Shown: positions 16,957-25,710 of the stretch, one piece after another
Layout: each line of letters opens with the position of its first letter
Position numbering within the stretch: the first letter of the stretch is position 1
Origin: Paenibacillus validus NBRC 15382
Lineage (GTDB): Bacteria > Bacillota > Bacilli > Paenibacillales > NBRC-103111
Reading direction: 5' to 3'
NCBI RefSeq assembly: GCF_004000985.1
Contig: NZ_BIMH01000025.1
Location: 1-64,000, forward strand
Length of the DNA stretch: 64,000 nt
Position numbers and translations under genes: made by a program
The notes under the pieces: model-generated
What the model was told of the DNA's origin: nothing
What the model saw: only the letters and a program-made list of their open reading frames with translations
The model's database searches: none

Positions 16957-18816
16957 TCAACTGCCGAACAGACGCTGCAGCCACCCGGGCCAGTTCGGAA
17001 GCGTGGTGTTATTCGGAGCTGTCGGCTCTTCCTGCCGGACGGACTTCGGTTGGGCGGCTTTCAGGGCGGCGGCCACGTCGATTAAGCCGTAGCCGAAATA
17101 TTTATCTTTGCCGGCCTGGCCCAGATCCGTCGCGGTGTCGCGCATGAGCTGCATCACTTCCGTATTTTTCAGCTTCGGATTGACCGAACGAATCAGCGCG
17201 GCGAGCGCTGTTACGTGCGGGCTTGCCATCGACGTCCCCGACAATGCCGCGTACTGGTTGTTCAGGTACGTGCTGGCGATGCTGACGCCCGGCGCCGTAA
17301 CGTCGATGTAATCGCCGTAGTTGGAGAACGACGCCTTCGACTTCTGGGAGTCGGCCGCTGCGACCGCGAACACTTCCTCATAAGCGGCGGGATAACCCGG
17401 CCGATCCGTGTTATCGTTGCCGCTCGCGGCAATCAGCACGACATCGCGGTCGTACGCATATCGAATCGCGTCATGGAGAAATTCGGCATCGGCATAATTG
17501 CCGAGACTCATATTGATGACTTTGGCGCCATGGTCGGTGGCCCAAATGATGCCTTGCGCCACGGCATAGGTGCTGCCGGCTCCGCTCGAGTCAAGTACTT
17601 TAACCGGCATGATCCGGTTGTACCAGCTCATGCCGGCTACGCCCAGATTGTTGTTGACCAAGGCTCCGATGACCCCGGCGACATGGGTGCCGTGCCCGAC
17701 ATCGTCCTGCGGATCGGCGTCCTTATTTACGACGTTCAAACCGCTAACAAGCTGGTTCTTCAAGTCCGGGTGCTTCAAATCGACTCCGGTGTCGATGACG
17801 GCAACGGTGACTTGATCGGAGCCTTTGGAAATGTTCCAACCGGCCTCGGTTTCGATTTGCGGCAAATTCCATTGATACCGGCGATATAAAGCATCATTCG
17901 GCGTGATGCTGTTAGCTGTCGGCGTGGGAACGGCCGACTCGTTGGTTAAATAAAGGAAGTGAGGCTCGCTGTACGAAACATTCCATTTGCGGAAGTAATT
18001 CATAAGCGCCTTAGCTTCCATGCGGTCGGACTCGAACACATAGGTGTAACCGAGCTTCTGCACGGTGCTACCGCCGATTTCTTTGCGAATTTGGGAAAGC
18101 TCGGCTTCGGTCGGTTCTTTGTTGAACCGGACGACAACTTGATTTTGATGATAATGGCTCGTGCCTTGATTTCCTTCCGGATGATGGACATGAACATCCT
18201 GTAAGGTATCAGAATCGACCGATTCGATTTTGTAGCGTCCTTCGCTCGGATAGGTGACAATCCGCAAGTTTTTAAGCTGATGATCGGCCACCTGCTTCAG
18301 AATGTGCTGCTCTACGACGCCGATAATACCGCTTGTACCGTCATCCGCCGGCTCGCCTAAGACGAAGTACTGGCTGCCTTCCGCTTCGAAGGCCGGCGAT
18401 TGATACGAGCGTCCTGCGTCTACTTGGACTTTCGCTTCCGTCATATAGGTATCCGCAGCCCGGCGCACCGGATCTTTCAAAGTACCGGCAGCTTTGCCCT
18501 GCGACAAGGACTCGTTGCGCTTGGTTCGAACAAGAAGCTGCATATGAGGATGATCCTTTTGCAAGTCGGACAGTAAAGCCGGAATGCGGTTTTCGTCATT
18601 GCGGCTCATCTCGCCAGCCACACGGCGCAGCTCATAGCTGCATTGATTGCGGCACAGCTCTTCGGTCTGCTTAAGGTCTTGATTCAATGTTGTTTGCTTC
18701 ATCTGAAGCTCGGCTTGGGGCGACAAGGCTTCGGGTCGTGGCGTTTGATCGCCGCGGGGGAACAGGATCAGCGCGCCTGCAACTACGAGCAACACGGGGA
18801 ACGCGTATTTCCACAT
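16957..18816 (-). CDS. Membrane-anchored or secreted S8 subtilisin-like serine protease
   Basis: The 619-residue protein has an N-terminal hydrophobic segment (residues 3-20), a long pro-region of about 310 residues, then a subtilisin domain with catalytic D342 (VAVIDTGVD), H375 (GHGTHVAG) and S529 (GTSMASPH). The end of the pro-region (about 225-290) looks like an I9 inhibitor-type fold. It also has a close cysteine pair (CRNQC) and a His-rich stretch around residues 208-226. AGGAGG lies 9 bases before the ATG. It is monocistronic, converging on rnpB and diverging from ypuI. Substrate unknown. Confidence 0.92.
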   Translation of the reverse strand: MWKYAFPVLLVVAGALILFPRGDQTPRPEALSPQAELQMKQTTLNQDLKQTEELCRNQCSYELRRVAGEMSRNDENRIPALLSDLQKDHPHMQLLVRTKRNESLSQGKAAGTLKDPVRRAADTYMTEAKVQVDAGRSYQSPAFEAEGSQYFVLGEPADDGTSGIIGVVEQHILKQVADHQLKNLRIVTYPSEGRYKIESVDSDTLQDVHVHHPEGNQGTSHYHQNQVVVRFNKEPTEAELSQIRKEIGGSTVQKLGYTYVFESDRMEAKALMNYFRKWNVSYSEPHFLYLTNESAVPTPTANSITPNDALYRRYQWNLPQIETEAGWNISKGSDQVTVAVIDTGVDLKHPDLKNQLVSGLNVVNKDADPQDDVGHGTHVAGVIGALVNNNLGVAGMSWYNRIMPVKVLDSSGAGSTYAVAQGIIWATDHGAKVINMSLGNYADAEFLHDAIRYAYDRDVVLIAASGNDNTDRPGYPAAYEEVFAVAAADSQKSKASFSNYGDYIDVTAPGVSIASTYLNNQYAALSGTSMASPHVTALAALIRSVNPKLKNTEVMQLMRDTATDLGQAGKDKYFGYGLIDVAAALKAAQPKSVRQEEPTAPNNTTLPNWPGWLQRLFGS

Positions 18817-19012
18817 CGGTGACAGCCTCCTGTATTCGTCATAGGAGTAGACTTCCCGACGTTCGTAGGAATCATCATAAGCAAAGTTAACCAGCCGGAT
18901 GAATGAATTTCTCCTATTACTTTTACTCTGGTTTTATGGTACGATTGATTGGAAATCTGCTTGTATGAATAAAATTTATTGTTGCGTCAAAGTTGAGGAG
19001 GCTACCGGAATT

Positions 19013-19513
19013 ATGTCAGTAGAACATGTGAAAAACCTTTGTGAAACGACGAGAGCAAAATTGAGCGAAGCCATCGCCAAAATGGAGCAGTTTTTAAACG
19101 GGAGCTCGCTCACGAAATTAAACACCGAGAACGACAGCGCGATGGAAGAGTTTTATAAAGGATATCTTTCCGATACCCGGCACTTGCTCGTATTTTCGGA
19201 GGTGGCTTACGAGAAGCTGGGGGTTGCGCTGCGCCGACCGAACTTCAACGTGGAATATTCGGAGAAAGTACTTTATGAAGTGTATCATTCATCCGTAAAC
19301 AGCTTCTTTTATCCTAAAAATGAATGTTATTCCGAAGACGGTCGTTACGCCTACACAGGCCAGGATGCTATTCGTTTCCGCAAAAAGCCGGTGCGTGAAG
19401 TCCGCGACTTGACGATTGAGCTCTCCAAAATTTTCGAGACGCTTCGCGAAGATCTGTCGTACTATGAAACCGACTATATTACGCAAAAAAGGATGCAGGG
19501 CGAAAAGGTATAA
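19013..19513 (+). CDS. ypuI: YpuI family protein (DUF3907)
   Basis: This 166-residue, mainly helical cytoplasmic protein matches YpuI by the segment SFFYPKNECYSEDGRYAYTG and by the C-terminal LREDLSYYETDY. ATG 19013 is chosen because GAGGAGG lies 13 bases upstream; the open frame extends to 18899 through a hydrophobic stretch without a ribosome site. It has its own terminator. Function unknown. Confidence 0.8.
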   Translation: MSVEHVKNLCETTRAKLSEAIAKMEQFLNGSSLTKLNTENDSAMEEFYKGYLSDTRHLLVFSEVAYEKLGVALRRPNFNVEYSEKVLYEVYHSSVNSFFYPKNECYSEDGRYAYTGQDAIRFRKKPVREVRDLTIELSKIFETLREDLSYYETDYITQKRMQGEKV

Positions 19514-19550
19514 CGTATAATCGCCACTGCTTTTCCATATAATGACAAGT

Positions 19551-19577
19551 AGAGGTGCTTTCCAGCATCTCTTTTTA
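19551..19577 (+). terminator. Rho-independent terminator after ypuI
   Basis: AGAGGTGCT (19551-19559) pairs with AGCATCTCT (19564-19572) around a TTCC tip, with one G-U pair, and is followed by TTTTATTT. Confidence 0.9.
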
Positions 19578-19614
19578 TTTAGCTTGATACAAGCGTAAAG
19601 GAAGTGTCGCCCGG

Positions 19615-20760
19615 ATGACCGCTAGGCTGACGGCGGAACAATTGGCGGAAGCCAGCACCCGCGTAATAACATGGAATCAGCACGAACGGGGAGGGTACGT
19701 AGCATCCCCTTTATTTTCCCATTACACGTTCAGTTGGCTGCGCGACGGCAGCTTTATCGCTTACGGCATGGATGTTGCGGGGCAGCATGACAGCTCCCGC
19801 CTGTTCTATGAGTGGGTAAGCCGAATTATCGAATCGAAAAAGCCGCATATTGACGATTTGCTAGGCAAGAAGGAGCGGGGCGAGTTTATTCCGCAGGAGC
19901 AGTTTTTACATACGCGCTACTATGCGGACGGCCGCGACGACGAACAATCGGATTGGGGTCACTTTCAACTGGACGGTTACGGCGCCTGGTTGTGGGGACT
20001 GAGCGAACATTTGAAGGCGACGGGGCAGCCGCAAATCCCGGATGCGTATCGCCCGGCTGTCGATGCGACGGTCGCTTATTTGGTCGCGTTCTGGCAGCTG
20101 CCGAATTTCGACTGTTGGGAAGAATATGCGGAATTTATCCACCCCTCCACGCTTGCCTGTTTGTACGGCGGGCTGAAAGCGATCGCGCGACTGGACCGGC
20201 GGAATGAGCTGGAAACGGTTTGCGCGAGCATTCGTGAGTTCCTGCTGCAGCATGCGGTCCACCCGGACGGACATTTCGTGAAAAATATCGCGCCCGTCAA
20301 AGCCGACGACACGGTAACGTATAAAATCAATTACGAAGGCGTCGATGCGAGCTTGCTGTGGCTGTTTGAGCCGTTTCACATGTTCGAAGCGGATCATCCG
20401 GCGATGGAGGCGACGCTTAATCGAATCGATGCCGAGCTGCGCACGGCACAAGGCGGGCTTCGCCGTTATGCCAGCGACACGTATTACGGCGGCGGCGAGT
20501 GGCTCCTCCTGACCGCCTGGTACGGATGGGCCGCTCTTTCGCGCGGCCGACGCGAGACAGCCGAAGCGGCGCTGCATTGGATCGTGTCCAAGGCCGACGC
20601 CAGCGGCCGGCTACCGGAGCAGGTTCCGGATGCGCTTCCGTCACGCGAAGGGTATGAGCATTGGGTCAGCAAATGGGGCCCTCCGGCGAGGCCATTATTA
20701 TGGTCGCACGGCATGTATTTGGTGCTGTACCATCGACTCTACCCCGACTCTATCCGGTAA
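19615..20760 (+). CDS. Glycoside hydrolase family 15 enzyme (glucoamylase-type catalytic core)
   Basis: The 381-residue protein is an (alpha/alpha)6-barrel GH15 enzyme with the substrate-site motif YTFSWLRDGSFIAYGMD, the general-acid region FDCWEEYAEF and the general-base region GRLPEQVPD. It lacks the N-terminal beta-sandwich domain of many bacterial GH15 proteins and has no signal peptide, so it acts in the cytoplasm, probably on alpha-glucosidic oligosaccharides; the exact substrate (maltooligosaccharide, trehalose or other) cannot be told. GGAAG precedes ATG 19615. The next gene starts after a 66-base leader with a hairpin. Confidence 0.85.
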   Translation: MTARLTAEQLAEASTRVITWNQHERGGYVASPLFSHYTFSWLRDGSFIAYGMDVAGQHDSSRLFYEWVSRIIESKKPHIDDLLGKKERGEFIPQEQFLHTRYYADGRDDEQSDWGHFQLDGYGAWLWGLSEHLKATGQPQIPDAYRPAVDATVAYLVAFWQLPNFDCWEEYAEFIHPSTLACLYGGLKAIARLDRRNELETVCASIREFLLQHAVHPDGHFVKNIAPVKADDTVTYKINYEGVDASLLWLFEPFHMFEADHPAMEATLNRIDAELRTAQGGLRRYASDTYYGGGEWLLLTAWYGWAALSRGRRETAEAALHWIVSKADASGRLPEQVPDALPSREGYEHWVSKWGPPARPLLWSHGMYLVLYHRLYPDSIR

Positions 20761-20782
20761 ATGAACCCAGTTTGGCAAGAAT

Positions 20783-20820
20783 ACCCCCTCTTTGCAGCGG
20801 GCAAGCTGTGGGCAGGGGGT
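20783..20820 (+). promoter_or_regulatory. Hairpin covering the ribosome binding site of the DUF1540 gene
   Basis: ACCCCCT (20783-20789) can pair with AGGGGGT (20814-20820), with GCAGC/GCTGT pairing inside. The right arm is the Shine-Dalgarno sequence 6 bases before ATG 20827, so the fold would hide it. There is no T tract, so it is not a terminator. Regulation is inferred from pairing alone. Confidence 0.4.
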
Positions 20821-20826
20821 GATCAT

Positions 20827-21042
20827 ATGCCAGAAGTCAAATGCAGCGTTGCCAACTGCGAATACTGGGCGCAAGGCAACAATTGCAATGCGAAAACGAT
20901 CATGATTGAAGTCGACAAACATGCGGAAGTCGGGTACGATACTGAATTCGCGACGGATTTCGTTGATCATCAAGACCGTGCCACAAGCGTAAGAAACACC
21001 TGTTGTCACACCTTTGAGCCGAAGAAGTCCAAATCATCCTGA
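20827..21042 (+). CDS. DUF1540 cysteine-rich protein
   Basis: This 71-residue protein has the DUF1540 cysteine pattern (C6, C11, C20 and a CC pair near residue 60), suggesting a small metal-binding or disulfide module. Such proteins are common in spore formers. ATG 20827 is preceded by AGGGGGTGATC; an upstream in-frame ATG at 20761 abuts the GH15 stop but has no ribosome site. Function unknown. Confidence 0.85.
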   Translation: MPEVKCSVANCEYWAQGNNCNAKTIMIEVDKHAEVGYDTEFATDFVDHQDRATSVRNTCCHTFEPKKSKSS

Positions 21043-21062
21043 CCCGGAAAGGACGAACGGAT

Positions 21063-21497
21063 ATGAAACGGAAGCTCGGAGGGAAGCCTGCAAAGCCTGA
21101 CCGTAACGATGCCGCGCTGCAGCGCTACAAGCTGCAGCAGGTTACTCGCGAATCGGGGGGGAGCGTTCACGAGGAATTTGCCGCAGAGGCGGGCATTTAT
21201 CCTCCTTCCGGTGCGCCTGTTTCCGTAAGGGAACGGACGGAAGACCGGGCGGTACGTACGACAAGCGAGGGTCAGGCGCCGGAGCGATCGGGCGCTGCGT
21301 ACCGCTGGCTCGGTTTGACGGCGATCGTGCTCGCCGTCTTGTCGCTGTTCGCGTTCCCGGCGCTGCTCGGCAGTACAGCCGCTGTGCTGGGGCTGTTCGC
21401 TTACTCTGTCGGACAGCGTGCACTCGGCGGCTGGGCGCTTGCAATCGGATTGATATCGCTGGCTGGGTATTTCATCCTCGTACCGCTGTACGCATGA
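21063..21497 (+). CDS. Small membrane protein with two C-terminal helices (DUF4190-like)
   Basis: The 144-residue protein has a polar, charged N-terminal 75 residues and then hydrophobic helices (about 80-105 and 115-142) rich in Ala, Gly and Leu, resembling DUF4190-type membrane domains. GGAAAGGA precedes ATG 21063. It closes the GH15-DUF1540 transcription unit, with a terminator 15 bases downstream. No function can be assigned. Confidence 0.7.
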   Translation: MKRKLGGKPAKPDRNDAALQRYKLQQVTRESGGSVHEEFAAEAGIYPPSGAPVSVRERTEDRAVRTTSEGQAPERSGAAYRWLGLTAIVLAVLSLFAFPALLGSTAAVLGLFAYSVGQRALGGWALAIGLISLAGYFILVPLYA

Positions 21498-21511
21498 CTT
21501 CGGGAGAAACG

Positions 21512-21545
21512 AAGCAGGCCGCCTTCGGCCTGCTTTACATTTTTA
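21512..21545 (+). terminator. Rho-independent terminator
   Basis: AAGCAGGCCG (21512-21521) pairs with CGGCCTGCTT (21526-21535) around CCTT, followed by TACATTTTT. It ends the GH15-DUF1540-membrane protein unit. Confidence 0.88.
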
Positions 21546-21548
21546 GGG

Positions 21549-21577
21549 TAGAACCTGTACTCGAAAGAGTGTACAAT
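21549..21577 (+). promoter_or_regulatory. Possible promoter of the lytic transglycosylase gene
   Basis: TACAAT (21572-21577) is a good -10 box. The hexamer 17 bases upstream, TAGAAC (21549-21554), is a poor -35. The position between a terminator and an isolated gene supports it. Confidence 0.4.
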
Positions 21578-21616
21578 AGATCTAAGATCTCTTATACGTA
21601 AGGAGCATTCACCATC

Positions 21617-22339
21617 ATGTCCATGAACATCGGATCCTTGGATCCGCGCACGATCAAGGAACTGCTGCAGCTGCAAACGATAAATAAAGCCGGCTTGCTT
21701 TCCTCGAATCCGGCAGGCTCCGACGGGAGCGACGGCGATTTCGCCGAGTTGCTCGAGGGGCTGATGGCGACTCAGGCTGCCCGGCAAAATGCGGCTAAAG
21801 CCTCGGGAGCCGCGCTAACCTCGGCCGCGTCATCGGCTATGTCCAAATCGCCGCTTTTCGCGAATGGGGCGTTCGGCTCGTCAGGAGCGTATTGGCAGGA
21901 GCAATTGGCCCCAAGCCACCCTACGGATTTCGAGCCTATCATTCAAGAAGCGAGTCAGAAGTTCGGCGTGCGGCCGAGCATGATCAAGGCTGTCATTGAA
22001 GCGGAATCTTCATTCAATCCTCGCGCTGTTTCCCAGGCGGGGGCGAAGGGCCTGATGCAGCTGATGGATTCGACGGGCGCGGACCTCGGGGTTACGAACG
22101 CTTTCGATCCAGCGCAGAACATTGCCGGCGGTACGCAATATTTGTCCGATCTGCTCATGAAATACAACGGCAATCAAGGTGTGGCGCTAGCCGCTTACAA
22201 CGCCGGTCCCGGCCGTCTGGACCGGCTCGGCATACGCACCGATCAACAGTTGATGGACAAGCTGCATCTGCTCCCGAAGGAAACGCAAAACTATGTTCGC
22301 AAAGTGCGGCAGCTTCAAACTGCCTACGAGCTTTCTTAA
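21617..22339 (+). CDS. Lytic transglycosylase (SLT domain)
   Basis: The 240-residue protein has a Ser/Ala-rich N-terminal 95 residues and a C-terminal goose-lysozyme/SLT domain with catalytic E130 (IEAESSFNPRA), the motif GAKGLMQLM and AAYNAGPG. It would cleave peptidoglycan glycan strands to 1,6-anhydromuropeptides. No classical signal peptide is visible, which resembles B. subtilis YjbJ-type proteins, so export is uncertain. TAAGGAG lies 11 bases before ATG 21617; ATG 21623 is an alternative. Confidence 0.9.
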   Translation: MSMNIGSLDPRTIKELLQLQTINKAGLLSSNPAGSDGSDGDFAELLEGLMATQAARQNAAKASGAALTSAASSAMSKSPLFANGAFGSSGAYWQEQLAPSHPTDFEPIIQEASQKFGVRPSMIKAVIEAESSFNPRAVSQAGAKGLMQLMDSTGADLGVTNAFDPAQNIAGGTQYLSDLLMKYNGNQGVALAAYNAGPGRLDRLGIRTDQQLMDKLHLLPKETQNYVRKVRQLQTAYELS

Positions 22340-22351
22340 AAGGTTGGGAAG

Positions 22352-22402
22352 GACCAATTTCCGTTTCCGGTGTACGGAGGCGCGAGGATTGGTCTTGTTT
22401 TT
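22352..22402 (+). terminator. Rho-independent terminator after the lytic transglycosylase gene
   Basis: GACCAAT (22352-22358) pairs with ATTGGTC (22388-22394), with an inner CCGT/ACGG helix, followed by TTGTTTTT. Confidence 0.72.
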
Positions 22403-22444
22403 CGTTAGACGGCTAGTACTTATTGGAAGCGGAGGCTCATATAC

Positions 22445-23617
22445 TTGTTATATTTGGATTATGCGGCGACTGCGCCGATGCTGCCCGAAGTTATTGACAC
22501 GATGACGGAAGTCATGAAAACCCATTACGGGAATCCGTCCTCGCTGCACCGCCTCGGTATCGACGCGCAGACGCTCGTCGCCCGCAGCCGGGAAACGATT
22601 GCGTCTGCGCTTCACTGTAAGGCTGCGGAAATCCGGTTTACGTCCGGCGGCACGGAAAGCAACAATTGGGCGATAAGAGGGGCCGCCTATCGTTACCGGC
22701 ACCGCGGCACGCATTTGATCACGTCTCAAATCGAACACGACTCGGTTTACGCCACGTTCCGGCAGCTGGAACAAGAAGGGTTCCGCGTGACCTACGTGCC
22801 GGTCGACCGCACCGGCCGGATTGACATGGATGCGCTGCGCGCCGCATTGACCGACGATACGATTCTTGTAAGCGTCATGTATGTGAATAACGAAATGGGC
22901 CGCGTGCAGCCGATCCGGGAAATCGGAGAGCTGCTGCGTCCCCGCGTGAAGACGCTGTTCCACGTCGATGCGGTACAAGCTCTGGGCAAGCTGCAGGTGG
23001 TCCCGCAGGAATTGGGGGCCGACCTGCTTACCTGCGCGGCGCATAAGCTCGGCGGGCCGAAAGGAACGGGATTTCTGTACATCCGTTCCGGGGTGGAGCT
23101 GCAGCCCCTGCTGTATGGGGGAGGCCAGGAGCAAGGGCTGCGATCCGGCACCGAGAACGTGCCGGCGATCGTCGGCATGGCTAAGGCAGTCCGGATCGCC
23201 GTTCAGCAGCAGCCGCAGTTTGCGGCTCATACCGCGGAGCTGCGAACGAAGCTGGAGTCCGTAATCGGCGCCCATCCGGAGCTGACGCTTAGCGGAACGG
23301 ACGAGCCTGGAGGCATGGCACCGCATCTGATTCACTTCACTTATCCGGGCATGAAATCGGAGGTGCTCGTTCACGCGCTTGAGCAGCGAGGCATCTTCGT
23401 CTCGGCGCGGTCGGCATGTTCGTCCTCCGTGGAGAAGCCCAGTCGCATATTGACAGCTATGGGGTATACGGACGCCGCTGCCCGCAGCGGTATCCGTCTA
23501 AGTTATTCATTGCAGCAAACGCTTGGGGATGTGGAGCGGTTCGACCGCATGCTTACCGAGGTGTTGAAAGCCGTTAAACCGCAGGTTACCGCACGTAGCC
23601 GGAAAGGACGAAACTAG
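22445..23617 (+). CDS. nifZ: Cysteine desulfurase (NifZ/IscS type) partnered with ThiI
   Basis: This 390-residue PLP enzyme has the N-terminal LYLDYAATAP motif, the PLP-lysine motif AAHKLGGPKGTG and the catalytic cysteine loop SARSACSSS. It abstracts sulfur from cysteine as a persulfide. TTG 22445 is the start, with GCGGAGG upstream and the family N-terminus immediately following. It abuts thiI directly (stop 23615-23617, ATG 23618), which in B. subtilis marks the dedicated NifZ-ThiI pair for 4-thiouridine in tRNA; that specific pairing here is inference from context. Confidence 0.92.
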   Translation: MLYLDYAATAPMLPEVIDTMTEVMKTHYGNPSSLHRLGIDAQTLVARSRETIASALHCKAAEIRFTSGGTESNNWAIRGAAYRYRHRGTHLITSQIEHDSVYATFRQLEQEGFRVTYVPVDRTGRIDMDALRAALTDDTILVSVMYVNNEMGRVQPIREIGELLRPRVKTLFHVDAVQALGKLQVVPQELGADLLTCAAHKLGGPKGTGFLYIRSGVELQPLLYGGGQEQGLRSGTENVPAIVGMAKAVRIAVQQQPQFAAHTAELRTKLESVIGAHPELTLSGTDEPGGMAPHLIHFTYPGMKSEVLVHALEQRGIFVSARSACSSSVEKPSRILTAMGYTDAAARSGIRLSYSLQQTLGDVERFDRMLTEVLKAVKPQVTARSRKGRN

Positions 23618-24829
23618 ATGAATCAAGCGCAACTGGCTGTGCTTCGCTACGGGGAATTGGTTTTGAAAGGAAAAAATAGGCACCGTTTTGAGAAAACGGT
23701 GTTCGAACAGGTGAAACGAGGGCTCAGGCCCTTTCCGGCGATCCGGTTCGAACGGGAATTCGGCCGGATCATGCTTCACTTGAACGGCGTGCCGTACGAA
23801 GATGTTTTGCCGCCGCTGAAGCGCGTGTTCGGGCTCGCTTCGATAAGTCCGGTGGTCAGCACCGAACTGGAGCTGGAGCGCATTCAAGAGGCGGCCGCCT
23901 CCATGATGGAGGCGCTGACGCCGCAGCCGGACACCTTCAAGGTGACCGTCCGCCGTGTTAACAAAAGCTTTCCGCACGATTCGCAGGCGATGAACCGTCT
24001 GGTCGGCGGGGCGGTGCTTCGCGCGCTGCCGGAGCTGAAGGTCGATGTGCATCGGCCCGACACGGAGCTGAAGGTGGAGCTTCGCGAAGAGGCGGCATGG
24101 CTGTACTGCCGCGTGGATCAGGGCGCGGGCGGCTTTCCGCTCGGCTCGAACGGACGGGCTGCGCTCATGTTGTCCGGCGGCATCGACAGTCCGGTAGCCG
24201 GGTATTTGGCTATGCGCCAAGGGCTGAAGGTGGAGGCCGTTCATTTTCACAGCTATCCGTACACCAGCGAGCAATCCCAGCAGAAGGTAAGAGACCTGGT
24301 GCGGCGGCTCGCTCCTTACGGCGGCTCGGTCAAGCTGCACATGGTGCCGTTCACCGAAGTGCAAACGCGTATTCATCAAGCGTACTCGCAAAACTTGCTG
24401 ATTACATTGCTGCGGCGCGCCATGTTCCGGATTACCGAGAAGCTGGCCGAGGCGGGGGGCGCCGGAGCGATCGTCACCGGTGAAAGCTTGGGGCAGGTCG
24501 CAAGCCAAACGCTGGCCAGCATGGACGCGATCGGCCGCGCCGTTCAGATGCCGGTGCTAAGGCCGCTCATTTGTATGGAAAAAAAGGAGATTATTAAAAT
24601 CGCGGAAATGATCGATACTTTTCATATCTCGATATTGCCGCACGAAGATTGCTGCACGCTGTTTCTGCCGCCCAGTCCAAGCACCAATCCGAATTTGAAC
24701 GTCATCCACAGCATCGAGCGCAACATGCCTTGGCTGGAGGAAGTGATCGAAGACGCGGTTCTCCGGACGGAAACAACCTGGATAGAAGCCGGCGATGAGC
24801 GGTTCGACCGCTTCGACGCCTTTTTCTAG
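23618..24829 (+). CDS. thiI: tRNA uracil 4-sulfurtransferase ThiI
   Basis: The 403-residue protein has an N-terminal ferredoxin-like plus THUMP domain (to about residue 165) and a PP-loop ATPase domain with SGGIDSPVAGYLAM. It adenylates U8 of tRNA and inserts sulfur to give s4U. It lacks the C-terminal rhodanese domain of E. coli ThiI, as in Bacillus, where sulfur comes directly from the adjacent desulfurase. GGAAAGGA precedes the ATG, which follows the desulfurase stop without a gap. Confidence 0.96.
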   Translation: MNQAQLAVLRYGELVLKGKNRHRFEKTVFEQVKRGLRPFPAIRFEREFGRIMLHLNGVPYEDVLPPLKRVFGLASISPVVSTELELERIQEAAASMMEALTPQPDTFKVTVRRVNKSFPHDSQAMNRLVGGAVLRALPELKVDVHRPDTELKVELREEAAWLYCRVDQGAGGFPLGSNGRAALMLSGGIDSPVAGYLAMRQGLKVEAVHFHSYPYTSEQSQQKVRDLVRRLAPYGGSVKLHMVPFTEVQTRIHQAYSQNLLITLLRRAMFRITEKLAEAGGAGAIVTGESLGQVASQTLASMDAIGRAVQMPVLRPLICMEKKEIIKIAEMIDTFHISILPHEDCCTLFLPPSPSTNPNLNVIHSIERNMPWLEEVIEDAVLRTETTWIEAGDERFDRFDAFF

Positions 24830-24868
24830 CCGTAAGCTCACCTGTATATAGGGAAATGGGGGGTATTC

Positions 24869-25534
24869 ATGCTCTGGGACAATATCGTCTTGTTTCTGGA
24901 AATTATGCTGATCAATATCGTGCTGAGCGGAGACAACGCGGTAGTTATCGCGCTTGCCAGTAAAAATTTGCCTGTGGCCCAGCGCAAGCAAGCGATATGG
25001 TGGGGGGCATTCGGCGCCATCGCGCTGCGGGTTTTATTGACGCTAGCCGCCGTTTATGTGCTGGACATCCCTTACATTCAAGGAATCGGATCGCTGCTGC
25101 TGCTCTGGATCGCCATTAAGCTGCTGGTTGACGAAGATGGGCATTCGGACGTGAAGGAAGCATCCACGCTCGGCAAGGCGATCTCGACTATTATTTTGGC
25201 CGACTTCGTCATGAGCCTGGACAACGTACTGGCGATCGCGGCCAAGGCAAAGGGCGAAGTCGGCGTCATCATATTAGGAATCGGGCTCAGCATTCCGATC
25301 ATTATCTGGGGCAGCAACCTCGTGGTGACTTTGTTGAAAAAGTTTCCGGTGCTCGTATTTTTGGGGGCGGGCATTTTAGGATATACAGCGGGTGAAATGT
25401 TCATGGCGGACGAGCAAATTTCGCATCTCGTGCTCGGAGATATCCCGCATTACGTGCTGCCGACCGTCACAACGGTCATCGTAATCGTCAGCGGCGTGTT
25501 GAAGAAGCTGATCGTCAGGCCGAAGCATTCCTAG
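24869..25534 (+). CDS. yjbE: TerC family integral membrane protein (YjbE type)
   Basis: The 221-residue protein has seven or so membrane helices and the two family acid motifs SGDNAVVIALA (N-terminal half) and MSLDNVLAIAA (middle). TerC relatives in Bacillota export manganese and help metallate secreted proteins. GGGGGG precedes ATG 24869. It follows thiI by 39 bases and may be read with it; no metal riboswitch is seen upstream. The YjbE label rests on size and motif spacing. Confidence 0.88.
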   Translation: MLWDNIVLFLEIMLINIVLSGDNAVVIALASKNLPVAQRKQAIWWGAFGAIALRVLLTLAAVYVLDIPYIQGIGSLLLLWIAIKLLVDEDGHSDVKEASTLGKAISTIILADFVMSLDNVLAIAAKAKGEVGVIILGIGLSIPIIIWGSNLVVTLLKKFPVLVFLGAGILGYTAGEMFMADEQISHLVLGDIPHYVLPTVTTVIVIVSGVLKKLIVRPKHS

Positions 25535-25585
25535 CTTCGTGTCGAAATGGCGAATGTTTACGGTGCGTAAATATCGGCGATTTCC

Positions 25586-25614
25586 TTGCCTTTTGCCGTA
25601 ATCGCACGTATAAT
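25586..25614 (+). promoter_or_regulatory. Promoter of typA
   Basis: TTGCCT (25586-25591), 17-base spacer, TATAAT (25609-25614). The start would be near 25621, leaving a 90-base leader before typA. Confidence 0.85.
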
Positions 25615-25629
25615 GGAATATGGAATGAT

Positions 25630-25660
25630 GCGTCGGCGCTTCTTGAGTCGACGCTTCTTT
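25630..25660 (+). promoter_or_regulatory. Leader hairpin upstream of typA
   Basis: GCGTCG (25630-25635) pairs with CGACGC (25649-25654) and TTCTTT follows. It forms about 10 bases after the predicted start. It is a weak terminator at best, so it may be a leader structure or a remnant. Confidence 0.35.
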
Positions 25661-25710
25661 GTTGAACGGGCTTCGCAGGCCAAATTAGAAGAGAGGAATT
25701 AAAACCACCT

